A DNA stretch of 64,000 nucleotides from Ryuthela nishihirai. Lineage: Eukaryota > Arthropoda > Arachnida > Araneae > Heptathelidae. Location: contig JAWZYU010000001.1 of assembly GCA_038380435.1 (NCBI GenBank), forward strand, positions 11,946,001-12,010,000. Reading direction: 5' to 3'. Position 1 is the first letter of the stretch; every line of letters begins with the position of its first letter. This document shows, in pieces, positions 42,336 through 54,479 of this stretch. The translations under genes were made by a program, and so were the position numbers. The notes below the pieces were generated by a model that saw nothing but the letters and a program-made list of their open reading frames with translations, did no database searches and was not told the DNA's origin.

Positions 42336-44080
42336 TTCATGGACGTTTCCTCCCAATTCAAAATGCATAAACGGAGTTGGCAGCAGAATGACAATCGGAA
42401 AGATTATATATTGCGTTAAGAGAAAACTCCATTTCTTATGAGAGAGAGGAAGCTGACGATGTTCGGCTCTAGATTGCGATGAATCATCCGAAACTAAAAT
42501 ACGTACAGATTATGCAGATATTTCACTAAACAATCTCGGACTTTTCAATAATGCAACAAACAAACCCCGGATAATCCGATGTATTACAAAAGCGTAGTAG
42601 GGGTAGCCAAAAATTTTGAACAATGCATTAAGCGAAGATAACAGAAAGATATTTGATTTTGTAGTTTGTCTTTGATTTGGTGATTTGAATTGGGATCATC
42701 TAAGCAGGGTCAGATCAAGGGGAAAGTGGGGAGAAGGGGGGGAGGCTATAGCTCACCCTCACCACATGGAGAAATTTAGTAAGTAGAACAGAGATAAAAA
42801 AAAATAAGCAAACATATATTGCACATATTTTTTTCAGAATTTTTTAAAAAGATACAGTGGAGAGTGAAAAAGCAGATATTGCACTATTTGCGAGAACAGT
42901 TTCTGAAAGCAACAAATTCCTATCTACATATCGTAACGTCGTTCTGATAAATTCTGGAAGAACCCAGACTATTGCTTCCCTTCCAGCCATGTCTCCCAAT
43001 TTATTTTAGATCACGTTCTGAAAATGTGTTCAAAGGTGAATTTTTTTTCAGGTGCGAAGATTAATTCATTTTCGTCTGCGGCGTCAAGATAACGAAAACG
43101 AAAATGAAAACGAGACAAAGCATACGAAAAAAAAAAAAGGTGACAAGCCACTACAGCAGATTCTCCAATATTTGTGTGCGTATTAAACGGTTAGCAATTA
43201 AGGACATCCGGAAACAAAAGCAAAGCTAAAAAGAAAAACAGAAACTTTTATATGAATGTAGTAGAACCGATACTTTCTCTGATATAAAAACACATTTCTA
43301 AAGGTTTCCGTTTTTCTTAACAAAAAAAAAAAGTCCGAACTCTCCCTCACCTGCTATAATTGAGAGTTCACTGTTAAATATTTTCATGAGATCTTTCTTC
43401 TAAAGAATAAAAAAAAGTTAATTTATGTCGTTCGTTGAGATTCTTATTTGGAGCAATAGAATAAATCTTTTATTACTCCTGGAGAATCTTCTGACGCTTT
43501 CCTGCACAGCCCTAACTAGTGGATGAACTCTGTTACAGAATCTCTTTCATATGGCGTATCTAATACATACATAAGTAGCTAAGACAATATTTAATTTGCG
43601 TTTTTGCTTGCCACGCTAATGATAGTTTTTCCGAATATTTAAATTTTATGCGCGTAACGTAGGAGATGGCTTTCTTTGTTGAAGATATTTTATTTAGGTA
43701 GGGTGAGAAAAATATGAAATTTCATTTATGAAATTTAAAAATTTGTGGCATTTTTTTAATGAAAGGGGGGGGGGATACAGTATGTAACTTAAAAATGTAA
43801 TTTTATTTCATTCATTGAATAATATTTTTATGAAATCAAAGAGAACACGAAATCACAAACACGTTTCTTTACTTGCTTTTTTTTCATTGTGAAATTTTTG
43901 TTGCTTTTACTATCGATGATAACTTTTTTACAGACTTCTATTTCGCAGCTGTTAGTTGTATGGAAACGGCACTTACCTATCTCTTCAATTAATCGATTTT
44001 TTATATCTGAATTTATGAAGTTCAAAGCAGAAAAGATAAGAAAGAGTAAAAATAATAAAACTAAAACATATCGTTTTTAA
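42336..44080. other. AT-rich spacer, no gene
   Basis: Contains G/A-rich patches (42720-42745, 43766-43776) and an A run at 43126-43137. I see no coding or repeat structure. Confidence 0.45.
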
Positions 44081-44470
44081 AAAATGAATATTTCAGGAAT
44101 TGCAGTCCACGCTTTTTGCATTTCATTTATGGCATTCTTCAGTGTTGATTCTGTTAAGCGATTTTGTTCGAGAGACAACTCGACTTTTAAGTCGGTAAAC
44201 TTTTGTTTCTACGAATATCTGGAATCGGATGATAACTCGAAATACTGCATTTCAGAATCGGTTAAATCTCTCCATCAAGCATTTCTAAATTCAAATTTTC
44301 TGACATTACCTTATCGGGGTGCTTCATAAATTTCACCGTTTCTTCAAATTCCCCGAATTGCAAAACTGTTAATAAAAACTGTTCCAGACTTGTAGCTCTG
44401 ACATCTGAAAATAGTTTTACAAATTTGTTAATATCTAATTGTGTATGAATTTCGAGATCAGCAATATTAT
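44081..44470 (-). pseudogene. Decayed minus-strand coding trace with coiled-coil-like end
   Basis: From 44470 downward one frame reads DLEIHTQLDINKFVKLFSD, then EQFLLTVLQFGEFEETVKFM; after a shift near 44280 it continues DLTDSEMQYFELSSDS, a stop, then KFTDLKVELSLEQNRLTEST and NAINEMQKAWTAIPE. The alternating charged and hydrophobic residues look like real helical protein. I recognise no family. The next segment upstream is a Tc1 remnant, so its start is lost. Confidence 0.35.
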
Positions 44471-44478
44471 TTTTCCGA

Positions 44479-45080
44479 GCATTGAGAGCTTGTGTGTGGG
44501 AGCGCGATTGGAAGACGACTGAGAGTTCGGCGCTCGATTCGCTCCTGCCATTGCCTCATGTACCCCTGATGCCATCTCATCGACGTCTGCAGTGGCGCAG
44601 GGAGGAGATGCTTGGAGAGAAGAATGGTACCGTGTCCTCTTTAGTAACCAATCACCTTTCTATTCAGGATCCAGTGATGTTCGCATGTCCATTTGGAAAC
44701 ACGGCGCGGACAGAAGTAATCCATCCTACATCAGGGAGTACGATGGATGTCAGGTCACCAATACTGGGTATGTGAACCCATCAGTTGCAAAAACCGTTGA
44801 AATCTGGTCGTTATTGACGGCAGTACATTATGCTGAAACTATTCTATGGCCAGTTTTTTTGCCCTTACTACTCTCCATCCCAAACGCTCTTTTTTCAGCA
44901 GTACAATGCCGCCCTCATGCCATTCCCATAGCCCGACAGAGCCTATGTGATGTGGATAAGCTCCGTTGACCATCACGTTCCCCAGAGCTATTGCCCTTCG
45001 AACACGCTTAGGATATGCTGGGACGTTCACCACCTCTCATCCTCTTTGCCACTGTTCCCACATCACAGCATAGGTGAATG
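44479..45080 (+). pseudogene. Tc1-like transposase fragment
   Basis: MPSHRRLQWRRE, then VLFSNQSPFYSGSSDVRMSI correspond to the Tc1 core (normally RRVLFSDESRF, so the first Asp is changed to Asn). FQQYNA (near 44897) stands where FQQDNA should carry the second Asp. A short SPSNTLRICWDVHH near 44990 stands for SPDLSPIEHVWD. Neither terminal repeat is visible. This is the oldest-looking Tc1 copy. Confidence 0.7.
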
Positions 45081-45279
45081 AAACTTTCCTGAATACTCAC
45101 TAGGATAACATTCACCACTTTTTCGACTCGCTACCGAGATTTCCTCAGCTGTGTATGTTCATGGATGTCATGCTTCTTACTGATGTACAGCACATTTTCG
45201 TAGGACCATCTGTTCGATACACAAACCTAATTATTTCTTTGATTTTTTGTTAAAGTACAATCTATATCTGTTTGAAATA

Positions 45280-46726
45280 CACTGGCGGAAATTTAGAAAA
45301 GAACACCCAGAAGGAATTCCTTTAGGAACGTCATGTTATAATATGTTAATAGTTAAGGACAGCAGAAACCATGATCCAAGATTGAAAGTCATTGGATGAT
45401 ATAATAACGTCACTGAGGACAACAACATGCAAATATATATGCCGCGCGTATCTAAGGACTAAGCATGAAGAAAGAAGTTATTCGTCTTGTGTCGTGTTGT
45501 TCAGTGCTCTTTGAAGAAGCTACCATGCCTGGATGGTGCAGGCATACAACATTTGTTCAGTTAGTGGAGTTCGATCGAGGTTGTATAGTAGGTCTTCAAG
45601 AAGTAGGTTGATCTTTTCGCAAATTGCACACCGTGTTGGACAAGAGGTATCAGCAATGGTAAAATGGTGGCTTTGATGGTCAGAAGAGCATTCGCACACT
45701 CACAGATGTGGTTCCTGGCAATACAGAGTTATGGACGCACGAGAGGATCGGCGTATCATGAGGGCGGAGGTGGTAGAGCGAATGGCTACGGCGTCACAAA
45801 TTCGGTCCTCTGTCGTACCAAGAGGGTGTCTACAAGAACGATATGCAGCCGTCTTTCGGAAGCAGGACTACGGGCATGCGTGCCACTGGCATAGTTACCA
45901 CTGTCACCTCGTCATTGTCGACCACGTTTGCAGTGGTGTCAAGAACGAGTTCATTGGAGGGAAGAATGGCAGTCTGTGGTCTTCAATGATGAAAGCCGAT
46001 TCTGCTTAGGAGCATCTGATGGTCGTTTACGCGTCCGAAGGCGACAAGGTGAGTGGGTTCTTCCATCGTGCATCCGCCAGCAACACACAGGGCCCACGCC
46101 GGGCATCACGTTGTGGGGAGCAATTAACTATCACTCTCGTATGTATCTGGTGTTTGTACAGGGTACACTGAATAGCAATACATACGTCAGCGACATCGTA
46201 CAGCCAGTCGTCCTGACATATTTGAGTGTAATCCAAATAGCGATATTCCAGCAGGATAACGCCCGCCCACACTCCACCTGAGCAACTTGACATGCTCTTC
46301 AGGCAGTGCACCAACTCCCTTGGCCATCACACTCTCCGAAGTTGTCTCCAATCGAGCATGTATGGGATTGGATCGGACAATGACTCTTCCGCGGACCGCA
46401 GCAGGCAACCACCATTGCTGAATTACGCGTCCAAGTTGAAAGCACATGGAACGGTATCCCCCAGCTTGATATTTGAACGACGGATTCATTGAACGCATTT
46501 GAACGACGGATTGCATGCCAGATTGGAAGCTTGTATTGCTGCTCGAGGAGGTTTAACACCTTATTAATATGTGCATTCTGTAAAATGTAATACTAATTAA
46601 AAGGTAAAATAAACAAAGAATCACTTCACACGTGTGATCCTTTCTCAACAAGTTGTTTCTACTAAATAAATCTCATAGATTACGTTTCAATTGTTAATGG
46701 TGTTCTTTTTTCAATTTCCGCCAGTT
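45280..46726 (+). mobile_element. Tc1-like transposon, 1447 bp, both ends present
   Basis: The ends CACTGGCGGAAATTTAGAAA and the complement of AACTGGCGGAAATTGAAAAA are inverted repeats, flanked by TA on both sides (45278-45279, 46727-46728), the standard Tc1/mariner target. The size fits a single-gene Tc1 element. Confidence 0.9.
45525..46560 (+). pseudogene. Tc1-like DD34E transposase, frameshifted
   Basis: The N-terminal part reads VEFDRGCIVGLQEVG (helix-turn-helix start). The catalytic domain has VVFNDESRFCLGASDGRLRV with the first Asp (45985), GPTPGITLWGAI, FQQDNARPH with the second Asp (46255), and SPKLSPIEHVWDWIGQ with the Glu (46345). All three catalytic residues are still readable, but stops near 45609, 46009, 46279 and 46379 and frame changes kill the gene. 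Confidence 0.85.
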
Positions 46727-47226
46727 TATAAACCTTCTTATTCTAAAAATTTTCAAGAACTCCACAAGTGAATAGTCAAACCTTTGCGATGGATGGCAGG
46801 CCACGCTGGCAGTTCTGCTCCCAGGTCTTGTTGAAGAATTATGTTCTGTGAGCTCATTACACTTCGGAGTTCATTGAATTTTGCGCGAGTTTTATCCAAT
46901 GCAAAGATTTGACTATTCACTTATGGAACTTTTGTAAAGTTTTAAAATAAGATGATTTAATTTTAAACAGATGCAGAGTGTACCTTTAGAAACTAGTACA
47001 GTAAACTGTGATTTAAATAAGAATTAATTTTTTCTTATCTACAACTGCCATCTGTCACTCCACTTGTTTGGAGCTCAAAGCGAGCACGCCATGTAGATGG
47101 GGTAATTTCACTGACCAGCAGTGTATTTATTTGTATTTACACCGTCCATCGCTGAAAAGTAACTTTTGCATACAAATATCACAATAGATTTCCACTTGTC
47201 GATTTTCATAATTTCACTCAGTTATA
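46727..47226. other. Spacer between two Tc1-like elements
   Basis: No coding or repeat feature I can support. Confidence 0.4.
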
Positions 47227-47410
47227 CACAATCGTATCAGAATAATGTGTCCACCCACGGAATCACAGTGAACCCGCCCAGGCGCGTCACAAGAGTGCAC
47301 GAAAAGGTCGACCACACAGAGATATAAGCGGCCGGCGAGGACAGATGAGCCATAGTGCGTAACGTGAGCACAATGGACAGAGCTTTGATTTGATGGACGT
47401 TTAAAAAGGA

Positions 47411-48625
47411 ATGATCATCAACTGCCGCTCCAAGGGTGCAAGCATCTCTGAAACAGCAGACTTTGTGGGCTATTCGCGAGGTGCTGTAGTAAGGATGAAC
47501 ATTCGCTCAAAAAAGTATCCAAACGCTATGGTTGATTACAGAATTCAGAAAAAATATCTGGGAATGGTTTTTTTAGAAATTAGTGATCTGACAACCTTCG
47601 TGTCACGTGGCACGAAGGTTGACAGATCACTAATTTCTAAAAAAATCGTTGCCAGATATTTTTTCTGAATTCTGTAATCAACCATAGCGTTCGGATACTT
47701 TTTCGAGCGACTGTACCAAGAATGGACCGCTGGCACACCGAGTACCTCCAGACGTCATAACTGTGGAGTCCCAAAGTCCATCGATGTCAGAGAAGAACGT
47801 CGCCACCGTCGACTGGTAAAGGGCATTCAGCGAGCAACAGTGCAGCAATTGACCACTCAAATGTACGCTGGGGTACCAGGTACGTGTCCCTGATAACAGT
47901 AGAGTGAACCCTGTTACGCATGGGTCTCCGGAGTTGACGCTGCATAAAGGCGCTCATATTTACCAAGGTCCATCGGCAACAATGCCTGCAGTTCGCACGG
48001 GACTACTGTCATTGGACAGTGGAAGAATGGAAAAAAAGTAGCCTCCGTCGAATCGAGGTTTCAACTCCACAGAAGTGACGGGCAGTGGCAGATACGGCGT
48101 CAGACACACAAGAACCAACACCAGGACACGCTTGTCAGTCAAATACAGGCTGGCGGTGGCAGTGTGCATGTCTGGGGGATGTTTTCCTGGTATGACCTGG
48201 GACCGCTGGGACTACTGTATGGGTCTCTGAATGCCAATGACTACCTGTCCATTCTCGCTGATTACATGCATCCTTTCATGTTGGACGTTTACCCTGGTGG
48301 TGATGGTGTCTACCAACAGGACGATATGCCTGCCATGTCACTAAGGTAGTGCGTGACTGGTTCCAGCAACACGACAGCGATGTCTCCATTCTCCCTTGGC
48401 TGGCGAAATTGCCCGACCTCAATCACATAGAGCACTTGTGGGACCATTTGGATTGACCAGTTCGGTGTGCGAACTCACAACCATGTCATCTCCGGAACCT
48501 CTATGCTCTGCTGGAGTCCGAATGGGCACATGTGCTTCTGGCAACCTTCCAGGGCATCATTGCGTCTATGCCACACCGTCTTGCCGCTGTCATCGGCGCC
48601 AAGAGTGGTTATTCCCATTATTAGG
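47411..48625 (+). pseudogene. Tc1-like transposase, interrupted by the MITE
   Basis: The N-terminal helix-turn-helix reads IINCRSKGASISETADFVGY and SRGAVVRM, then the MITE interrupts. After it come a basic piece (DVREERRHRRLVKGIQRATV), VHVWGMFSWYDLGPLGLL (48162), DGVYQQDDMP with the second catalytic Asp (48303) and LPDLNHIEHLWDHLD with the Glu (48415). The first Asp region near 48010 is not readable. Frame changes and stops follow throughout. Confidence 0.8.
47500..47713. mobile_element. Palindromic Tc1-type MITE, copy 1
   Basis: The arms start at TCGCTCAAAAAAGTATCCAA and end at TTTTTCGAGCGACTG; each arm is about 105 bp, nearly perfect, meeting at GTGTCACGTGGCACG. TA follows on the right; the left TA has mutated. 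The same family occurs at 63458-63641 and, truncated, at 63158-63292. Frames on both strands here are translations of the palindrome. Confidence 0.9.
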
Positions 48626-49414
48626 TAGGTGGTCATATTATTCTGATACAACTGTACATGTGCTACCTTTTGGACAAGCTTTAAAATCACAAAACTCTAC
48701 TGCACATGCGTTATAATTTGTAGAGAGGAAAATGGGTTTTTCGTTTTTGTTAATTTCGAATAGGAGCGCAACGTTTTTCACTTTGCATTATCAACGCACA
48801 TGTTTAAATAAATTACGTTATGGCATTTTGAATTATTTCTTTATTCTTAGTAAATTATAGATACATAGGTCTATAAATGGTAGATAGGTAGTCACTGAAA
48901 GGAGAGCTATGCACCAATCCCCTGTGATGATGCACAGAACCGGCCAGACCTGATATCCTACTCTGCCTTCTCATGGTGCAGACAGTTAGTACCTTTCAAA
49001 AGTGATACTCTCTTGTGGAAATGAACGGAAAGGGGGGACTGCCAGATTAGTGTGGCCTACTGATTGGACAACTATGATTACTTTTCTTTTTTTCCTACCC
49101 TGCTGAGAAGTGGTCAACCACACAGATCCTGGTGCTGACCATATACACTAACCAGACTGGAATAAAGCTCTGAGCTTGAATGTGCTGCACTGGTGGCTTC
49201 TATGGAGGGAAAATCTTCCGCTGTGTTTCCTGTTTGCTTGTGGGTTGACAGCATAGATTCACAGCATATATGTTTTATCAGATGGTGTATAATTCTGATC
49301 AGAGGTCATCGCAGGCACCTGAACTTTTGCTTCTATGGGAATCGTCAAATTCTACATTGAAGGAAGTCTTCCAGTGTAGATGGCGTCAGCCTTTAGTAAT
49401 GGGGGAACAGGTCT

Positions 49415-52330
49415 TTGCCCATGCCTGTGATTAGGGGGATATTTAATATTGTTCGCATTCCCGCTCTCAATAAACATAGTTTCTTTAAACATCCCACTAA
49501 CCATTTTCTCTCCATAGGTAGTTGGAATGTGAGGACTCTGCAGAGAGATTATTCTCTTCATGTCTTCACACAAGAAGTCCACAGTTATAATTTAAATATT
49601 CTCGGCTTGCAAGAGACCAGATGGACAGATAAAGGTCAGATTTTTAAAAATAAACTTAAATTTCTCCTTTCAGGGAGGGAAGGTAACAAGCATTTCCAAG
49701 ACGTAGGTCTGATTCTCAGCAGACACGCTAGTGATGCTCTTCTAGGATATGAGTGTATTAATGAAAGGTTACTTACAGCAAAATTTCAGACGAGCGTGAA
49801 TGTTATCTGCTGTTATGCCCCCACTGAGGATGTCAAGAAGGATGAGAAGGATAGGTTTTATGAACAACTTCAGGATATTTTGAATTCTGTCAAGAAAGGA
49901 GATATTACCCTTGTTCTTGGTGACTCAATGCCAAAGTTGGTACTGAATCTGACCCTTGGGTACTGAATCTGACCCTGCCAATACCAAAAGGGGTGATAGG
50001 GCCTTTTGGTATTGGTAGCAGCAATGGCAATAGGAAACGTCTCCTACAGGTAAGTAAACTCAATGGTTTCAGAATAACTAACATTTATTACAAACACTGC
50101 GACATACATAAGTACACATGGGTTTCACCTGATGGGCTGCATAAGAATATGACTGATTGTATATTAATTAACAGCAAATGGGCTAGTTCTGTTAGGAATA
50201 CCAGGGCATATAGGGGAGCTGAAATTGGATCTGACCATTACCTTGTTAAAAGTGTCTTGCAACTTAAACTTAAAAAGTGTCTTGCAACTTAAACTTAAAA
50301 AGTGTTGCGCCAGGGTTAAAAAATTTACCTTTAATACTGAAGCTCTGAAAGACCCAGTTATAGCTAAAGCTTACCATGATAGGTTACTTAGTTATAATGA
50401 CATTCATGGTTTGCTTAATGCTGAAGTTGAAGAAGAATGGGACCATTTTAAACAGGCTTTTTTGGAAACTAACAATACTCTTTTAGGAAACAAGGAGCAG
50501 AAGAGACAGCATTATCTAAGTGATAAGGCACTTGAGCTTATTTCGGAAAGAAAGAACTGCAGGAATGTCCTTAATCAATACCCTACTAGTCCTAATAGGA
50601 ACCATTACAGAGAACGTAATAAACGTGTAAAAGATCAGTTAGCTGCTGATAAGAATCTTTGGCTTGATGGTTTGGCTGACAAAGCTGAGGAAGCAGTTAG
50701 GCAGCACAACAGCAGAGAGCTGTACCAGATAGTTAATGTTTTATGTGGGAGAAAACGGACAGGCATACAAGGATTGCAGGATAAACAAGGTAAGGTTATA
50801 AAAGGGGAGGATTCTGTCATGGCTAGGTGGGCTGAGCATTTCAGTGATATTCTAAATAATGTTGTTAGTTCTACTCCAATTGTTTGTAGTGATGATAAAT
50901 GTATTGGGGTCTTTAATGTTGTCTCTGGTCTAGTGGTTTTCGCGCTTGGCTACTGATCTAAGCGACCTGGGTTCGAGCCCCGGGTAAGGCATTGCTGTTT
51001 GTGCCGTTTTTCTGCTGAGGTCCTGCCATCCTCTCAGACCTTCTACTATAGCATATAAACTGACAGGCTGCTGTCAGACCTCTGTGGCAAGCAGCTGCTT
51101 GAGGGGGTATTTATTTATTTATTTTTTTATTTATAACACAACCTTAAGTTATTTTGGCTATTTCATAACTTAAACTTCATAAATCCCCATGTGTAGATGA
51201 AATTACTACAGAAATGCTAGAGCTGGGAATGTTTCTGTTACCACTTGGATGACTGAAATTTTGTATAATTTTTATCATAAAGGCATGGTTCCTAAAGATT
51301 TTATCAGAGCTATTATTATCCCTATTTTCAAAAAAGGTGATCGCTGTTCTTGTGATAAATCTAGGGGTATCAGCTTATTCTCTGTTCCAGGGAAGGTTCT
51401 TTGTATGATTGTGCTTAATAGAATTAAGAATCTGGTTGACAGTCAATTGCGTGATGAGCAATGTGGATTCAGAAATGGTAGGGGATGTGTAGATCACATA
51501 TTTTACTTAGGCATATTCTTGAGAAATGTTTAGAGTTTCAGAAACCTTTGGTTGCTAGCTTTGTTGATTTCCAAAAGTCTTTCGACTCTGTTGATCGTCA
51601 TAATTTGTGGTTGATTGTTAGATCATATGGTATACCAGACAAGTTAGTTAACATAATGAAAGCTCTCTATAATAACACTGAGTCGTGTGTGAGAGTTGGT
51701 AAGTCTTGTAGCAATTGGTTTAGGATTACTTCTGGTGTTCGACAAGGGTGCATTTTGTCTCCTTTTCTCTTTAGTTTGGTTTTTGATTATGTTATGCGAA
51801 ATTCATTGCAAGGGAAAGATTTTGGCCTTAAATGGTCTGGAGATACTAATATTTCTGATTTAAATTACTGGACTTTTAAAAATCTATCGAGAGTGTGGAG
51901 AAATAGGCGTATGCATCTAAAGTCTAGATTTAGACTGTATAATAGTTTGGTTCTTTCTAGGGTAAATTACGGTAATGAAATGTGGACGCTGTGTAAACAA
52001 GATAACAGGAAACTAGATGCTTACGTAGTATCTTGGGTATTAGATGGTTTTACTTTGTAACTAATGATGAGGTTAGGCAAAGGAGTCTGCAACCTCCTTT
52101 AAGCATCATATTGTGCAGAGAGAGACTCCGCTGGTTTGGCCATGTTGCCCGTATGGATAATTATAGATTGGCGAATAGGGTTATGAGCAGTGTGCCTAAA
52201 GGCCTCAGAAAGAGGGGGAGACCTAGGATGCGGTGGGCAGACAATGTCAAACAGGACCTTGTTAGAATTGGTGTGTAGTGGCTGGATGCAGCAGATGTAG
52301 CTCAGGACAGATATGCTTGGAGAATTAAAC
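49415..52330 (+). pseudogene. Endonuclease-RT ORF of copy C with active-site deletion
   Basis: The endonuclease is readable: SIGSWNVRTLQRDYSLHV, LGLQETRWTDKG, VICCYAPTEDVKKDEKDRFY (49800-49860) and SDHYLVKS (50237), then a basic linker to ELYQIVNVLCGRKRTGIQ (50720). A 28-bp repeat of CTTGCAACTTAAACTTAAAA at 50256-50301 adds a small duplication. RT blocks go from YNFYHKGMVPKDF through FVDFQKSFDSVDRHNLW (51560) to SGVRQGCILSPFLFSLVFDY (51730). After SDLNY the sequence jumps to WTFKNLSRVWRNRR, losing YADD and about 265 bp. The C-terminal block continues to GRPRMRWADNVKQDL (52220). Confidence 0.85.
50927..51131 (+). mobile_element. tRNA-derived SINE, family A, copy 4, inside LINE copy C
   Basis: The head is GGTCTAGTGGTTTTCGCGC (A box) and GACCTGGGTTCGAGCCCCGG (B box); the body matches the other copies; the end is CTTGAGGGGGTATTTATTTA with a T-rich tail. 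LINE sequence resumes at TATAACACAACC, so the SINE landed after LINE C did. Confidence 0.9.
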
Positions 52331-52368
52331 TTCACTGTCTGGTTGGATCTCTGTAGCTTATAGTTGCT

Positions 52369-52436
<68 letters not shown>
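52369..52436 (+). repeat. (GAT)n microsatellite tail of LINE copy C
   Basis: About 23 uninterrupted GAT units follow the LINE C-terminal sequence. Copies A and B have only four to seven units. The minus-strand Ser run it creates is not a protein feature. Confidence 0.95.
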
Positions 52437-52829
52437 TCAACTTCCATTCTTCTAGATAATTGTGTGTGGTCAATATTTTATTAACAATGCTTAAGAAGGT
52501 AATTTGATTTATTTCATCCATATTTTTAATCATTTGATTAGAGATTTTTTTTCAGTCCAGGGGAGGTTCTGGTTTTTAGGGTTTTGGTAGCATTTTTTAG
52601 CTCTAAAAGTGAGAATTCTTCATCTGTATACGCAGTGTTTTTAATAATTTTCTTGAATAAAAGGTTGATTTGTATATCTGTTGCTTATGCTTTTATTAAT
52701 ATGTTCAGTAGTGTTTTTCCCTGCAATATTTAGTACTTTTAGTGAAAGATTCATAGGTAATTTCAATTTTATCTTGTGTATCGAGATAGAGATTTTTGTT
52801 GTAATTTCTCCAGTTAGTTAATAGTGTAT

Positions 52830-53530
52830 TTTTCTCTTTGTTTTTTTTTTTCATATTAGAAGTCCACTTCATGCTAATAATAATTGGCAAAAGTTCACTT
52901 CCCATTATATTAGGGAAGGTGAGTCATTGGAATGAGTCAACGAGGTTGTCAGAAACTAGAGTAAGATCTGTGGCAGATTCTTGAGTTCTAGATTTCTAAT
53001 ATACAGGAGATCCATCATTTAATAAAATCATATTATGCTCTAGAATCAGGTGTTGAATAATATTTCCTCTTATGTCAATTTTATGTGAACCCCACATCCT
53101 GCTGTGTGCATTAGAATCACCGCACAGCATGATGGGGGGGGGGGGGGGGCATTGTTGAAAGATATTTAAAAAAATGTTCTATATCTGATCTGTTCCCTGG
53201 GTTATAACAGTTTATTTAGGTGACTGATTTTTCTTTAATTTTAATCTGAACGGCTATGACTTCCATTATATTTTGGTTTAAAATAATAGGAATTCCTCCT
53301 CTTTGGGCTATTATATAGTATATTAGCCCCTCTGCATTAGGTCTTTCTTGATTTTGGTAAGCTGTAAATCCACTGAATTCGATGGTTTATTTGCCTCTGG
53401 TCTCCTGTAGTGCAATAGCTGCCGTGGGGGATTTGTTTACTAGTATAAATTATTCAAGTTTTTTGTTGGAGTGAGACCTGATGTTCCGTTGTATAATGTA
53501 TTGGAAATTCACATAGATATTAGATGTGCT
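52830..53530 (-). pseudogene. Endonuclease fragment of the minus-strand LINE
   Basis: The minus strand reads RNIRSHSNKKLE and AAIALQETRG (53500-53410), GIPIILNQNIMEVIAVQIKI (53290-53230), then LCGDSNAHSRMWGSH (53130-53085) with the catalytic GD-N-H, and ILLNDGSPVY (53025). SELLPIIISMKW (52900) stands in place of the SDH-P block. A 17-base C/G run at 53134-53151 sits just before the GDSN block and probably causes one of the frame changes. Confidence 0.75.
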
Positions 53531-53569
53531 CATTTGTGGAGTGGATTTCCAGGTATTAGATATTAGATG

Positions 53570-54250
53570 TGCTCATTTGTGGAATGGTTTTCAATATCAT
53601 ATTGGTTTGCAGGGGTTTTTGTTTATGAAGTCCAGGATGAATTTTATAAGTGTATTTATTATATTTTGTTGTTGATCTTCTTGATATTGATAGGGATTTA
53701 CTCTTCTCTGTGTACTTTCTTATTTTCAGGATTTGTTTGAATTTTTTTGTTGTTGAACCTTGTGGATGTTTTTCTTTATGATGTTAATGTCGTGGTATTG
53801 ATTTCGGGTAATCCATTGCCGTTCATTTTCTGTTGACTGAATATTGGATTTCCTGATTATATAATGCATTTTAATTTCTTTATTTCCTGGAGATATTTCT
53901 GTAGTATGTCTTGCAGTAGGGTTTGTTGATATAGGAGATTCTGCTGAGTATGTTATTTTAGCTTTGTCATATGCTAATTTCAAATTAATTCTTTCTTCAT
54001 ATATTATTTTAGCCGCTCTGCAAGTTATGTTTTTCTGGGCATTTGGACCATGTGGCCGGGTGTGCTACTTTGCAGTTTGAACAGCATAGTGAAGTACTCA
54101 CGCAATTTTTTGAGGGGGTGATTTTGGCTACAATTTTTGCATCTACTTTTATGGTGACAAGACACATATTTGTGCCCATGTCTGCAACATTTTGCAGAGA
54201 GGGAGCTTTGTGAAACAAGCCTTGGTGCAATATTTCTGCAGTCCTATGTA
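53570..54250 (-). pseudogene. ORF1 (gag-like) fragment with zinc knuckle
   Basis: After the Tc1 end the frame reads RTAEILHQGLFHKAPSLQNV, then CCSNCKVAHPATWSKCP (54090-54040), a C-x2-C-x4-H-x4-C zinc knuckle (Cys-Asn-Cys start altered) like those of I- and Jockey-type ORF1 proteins, which bind the element RNA. A second piece at 53983-53726 is polar and low in complexity. Upstream ORF1 sequence lies beyond the Tc1 (FAYSDIKPPFHYHILVLN, near 55740-55680). Confidence 0.6.
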
Positions 54251-54479
54251 CACTGCTGGCCATTAAAAGTGCAACACCAGAAAAGACAAGATATATCAAA
54301 GCTATATTTAGTAAATACGTAGCTTATGTTACAAGGATCAAATGATTGCAAATAGAACTTGGTTAGAATTGTAGAATCTAAGAAATCAGTATTTTGTGTA
54401 GCCACCATGAGAGGCAATAACCGCTGCTACACGGTCTGGCATTGAGAGGATGAGATGTCGGATGTGTGTTTGGGGAATG

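Larger units (their letters stand above)
47227..48654 (+). mobile_element. Tc1-like transposon, second family, carrying a MITE
   Basis: The left end contains ATCGTATCAGAATAATGTGT and the right end the complement of GTTGTATCAGAATAATATGA, with TA outside on the right (48655-48656) and left (47225-47226). A palindromic MITE sits inside at 47500-47713. A lone end of this family recurs at 63430-63455. Confidence 0.85.
48877..52436 (+). mobile_element. RTE-like non-LTR retrotransposon, copy C
   Basis: It matches copies A and B from AATGGTAG at the 5' end to a long (GAT)n tail at 52369-52436. It carries a SINE at 50927-51131 and an internal deletion at 51870 that removes the RT active site. The leader keeps the CTTCTCATGG loop near 48970. 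The long, perfect GAT tail suggests either a younger copy or later slippage. Confidence 0.9.

Noticed and set aside
44839..45033. 64-codon minus-strand frame
   Set aside because: It is antisense to the end of the Tc1-like fragment and has no motif of its own.
52099..52533. Minus-strand frame with a poly-Ser stretch
   Set aside because: The Ser run is the complement of the (GAT)n tail of LINE copy C and the rest is antisense to its ORF.
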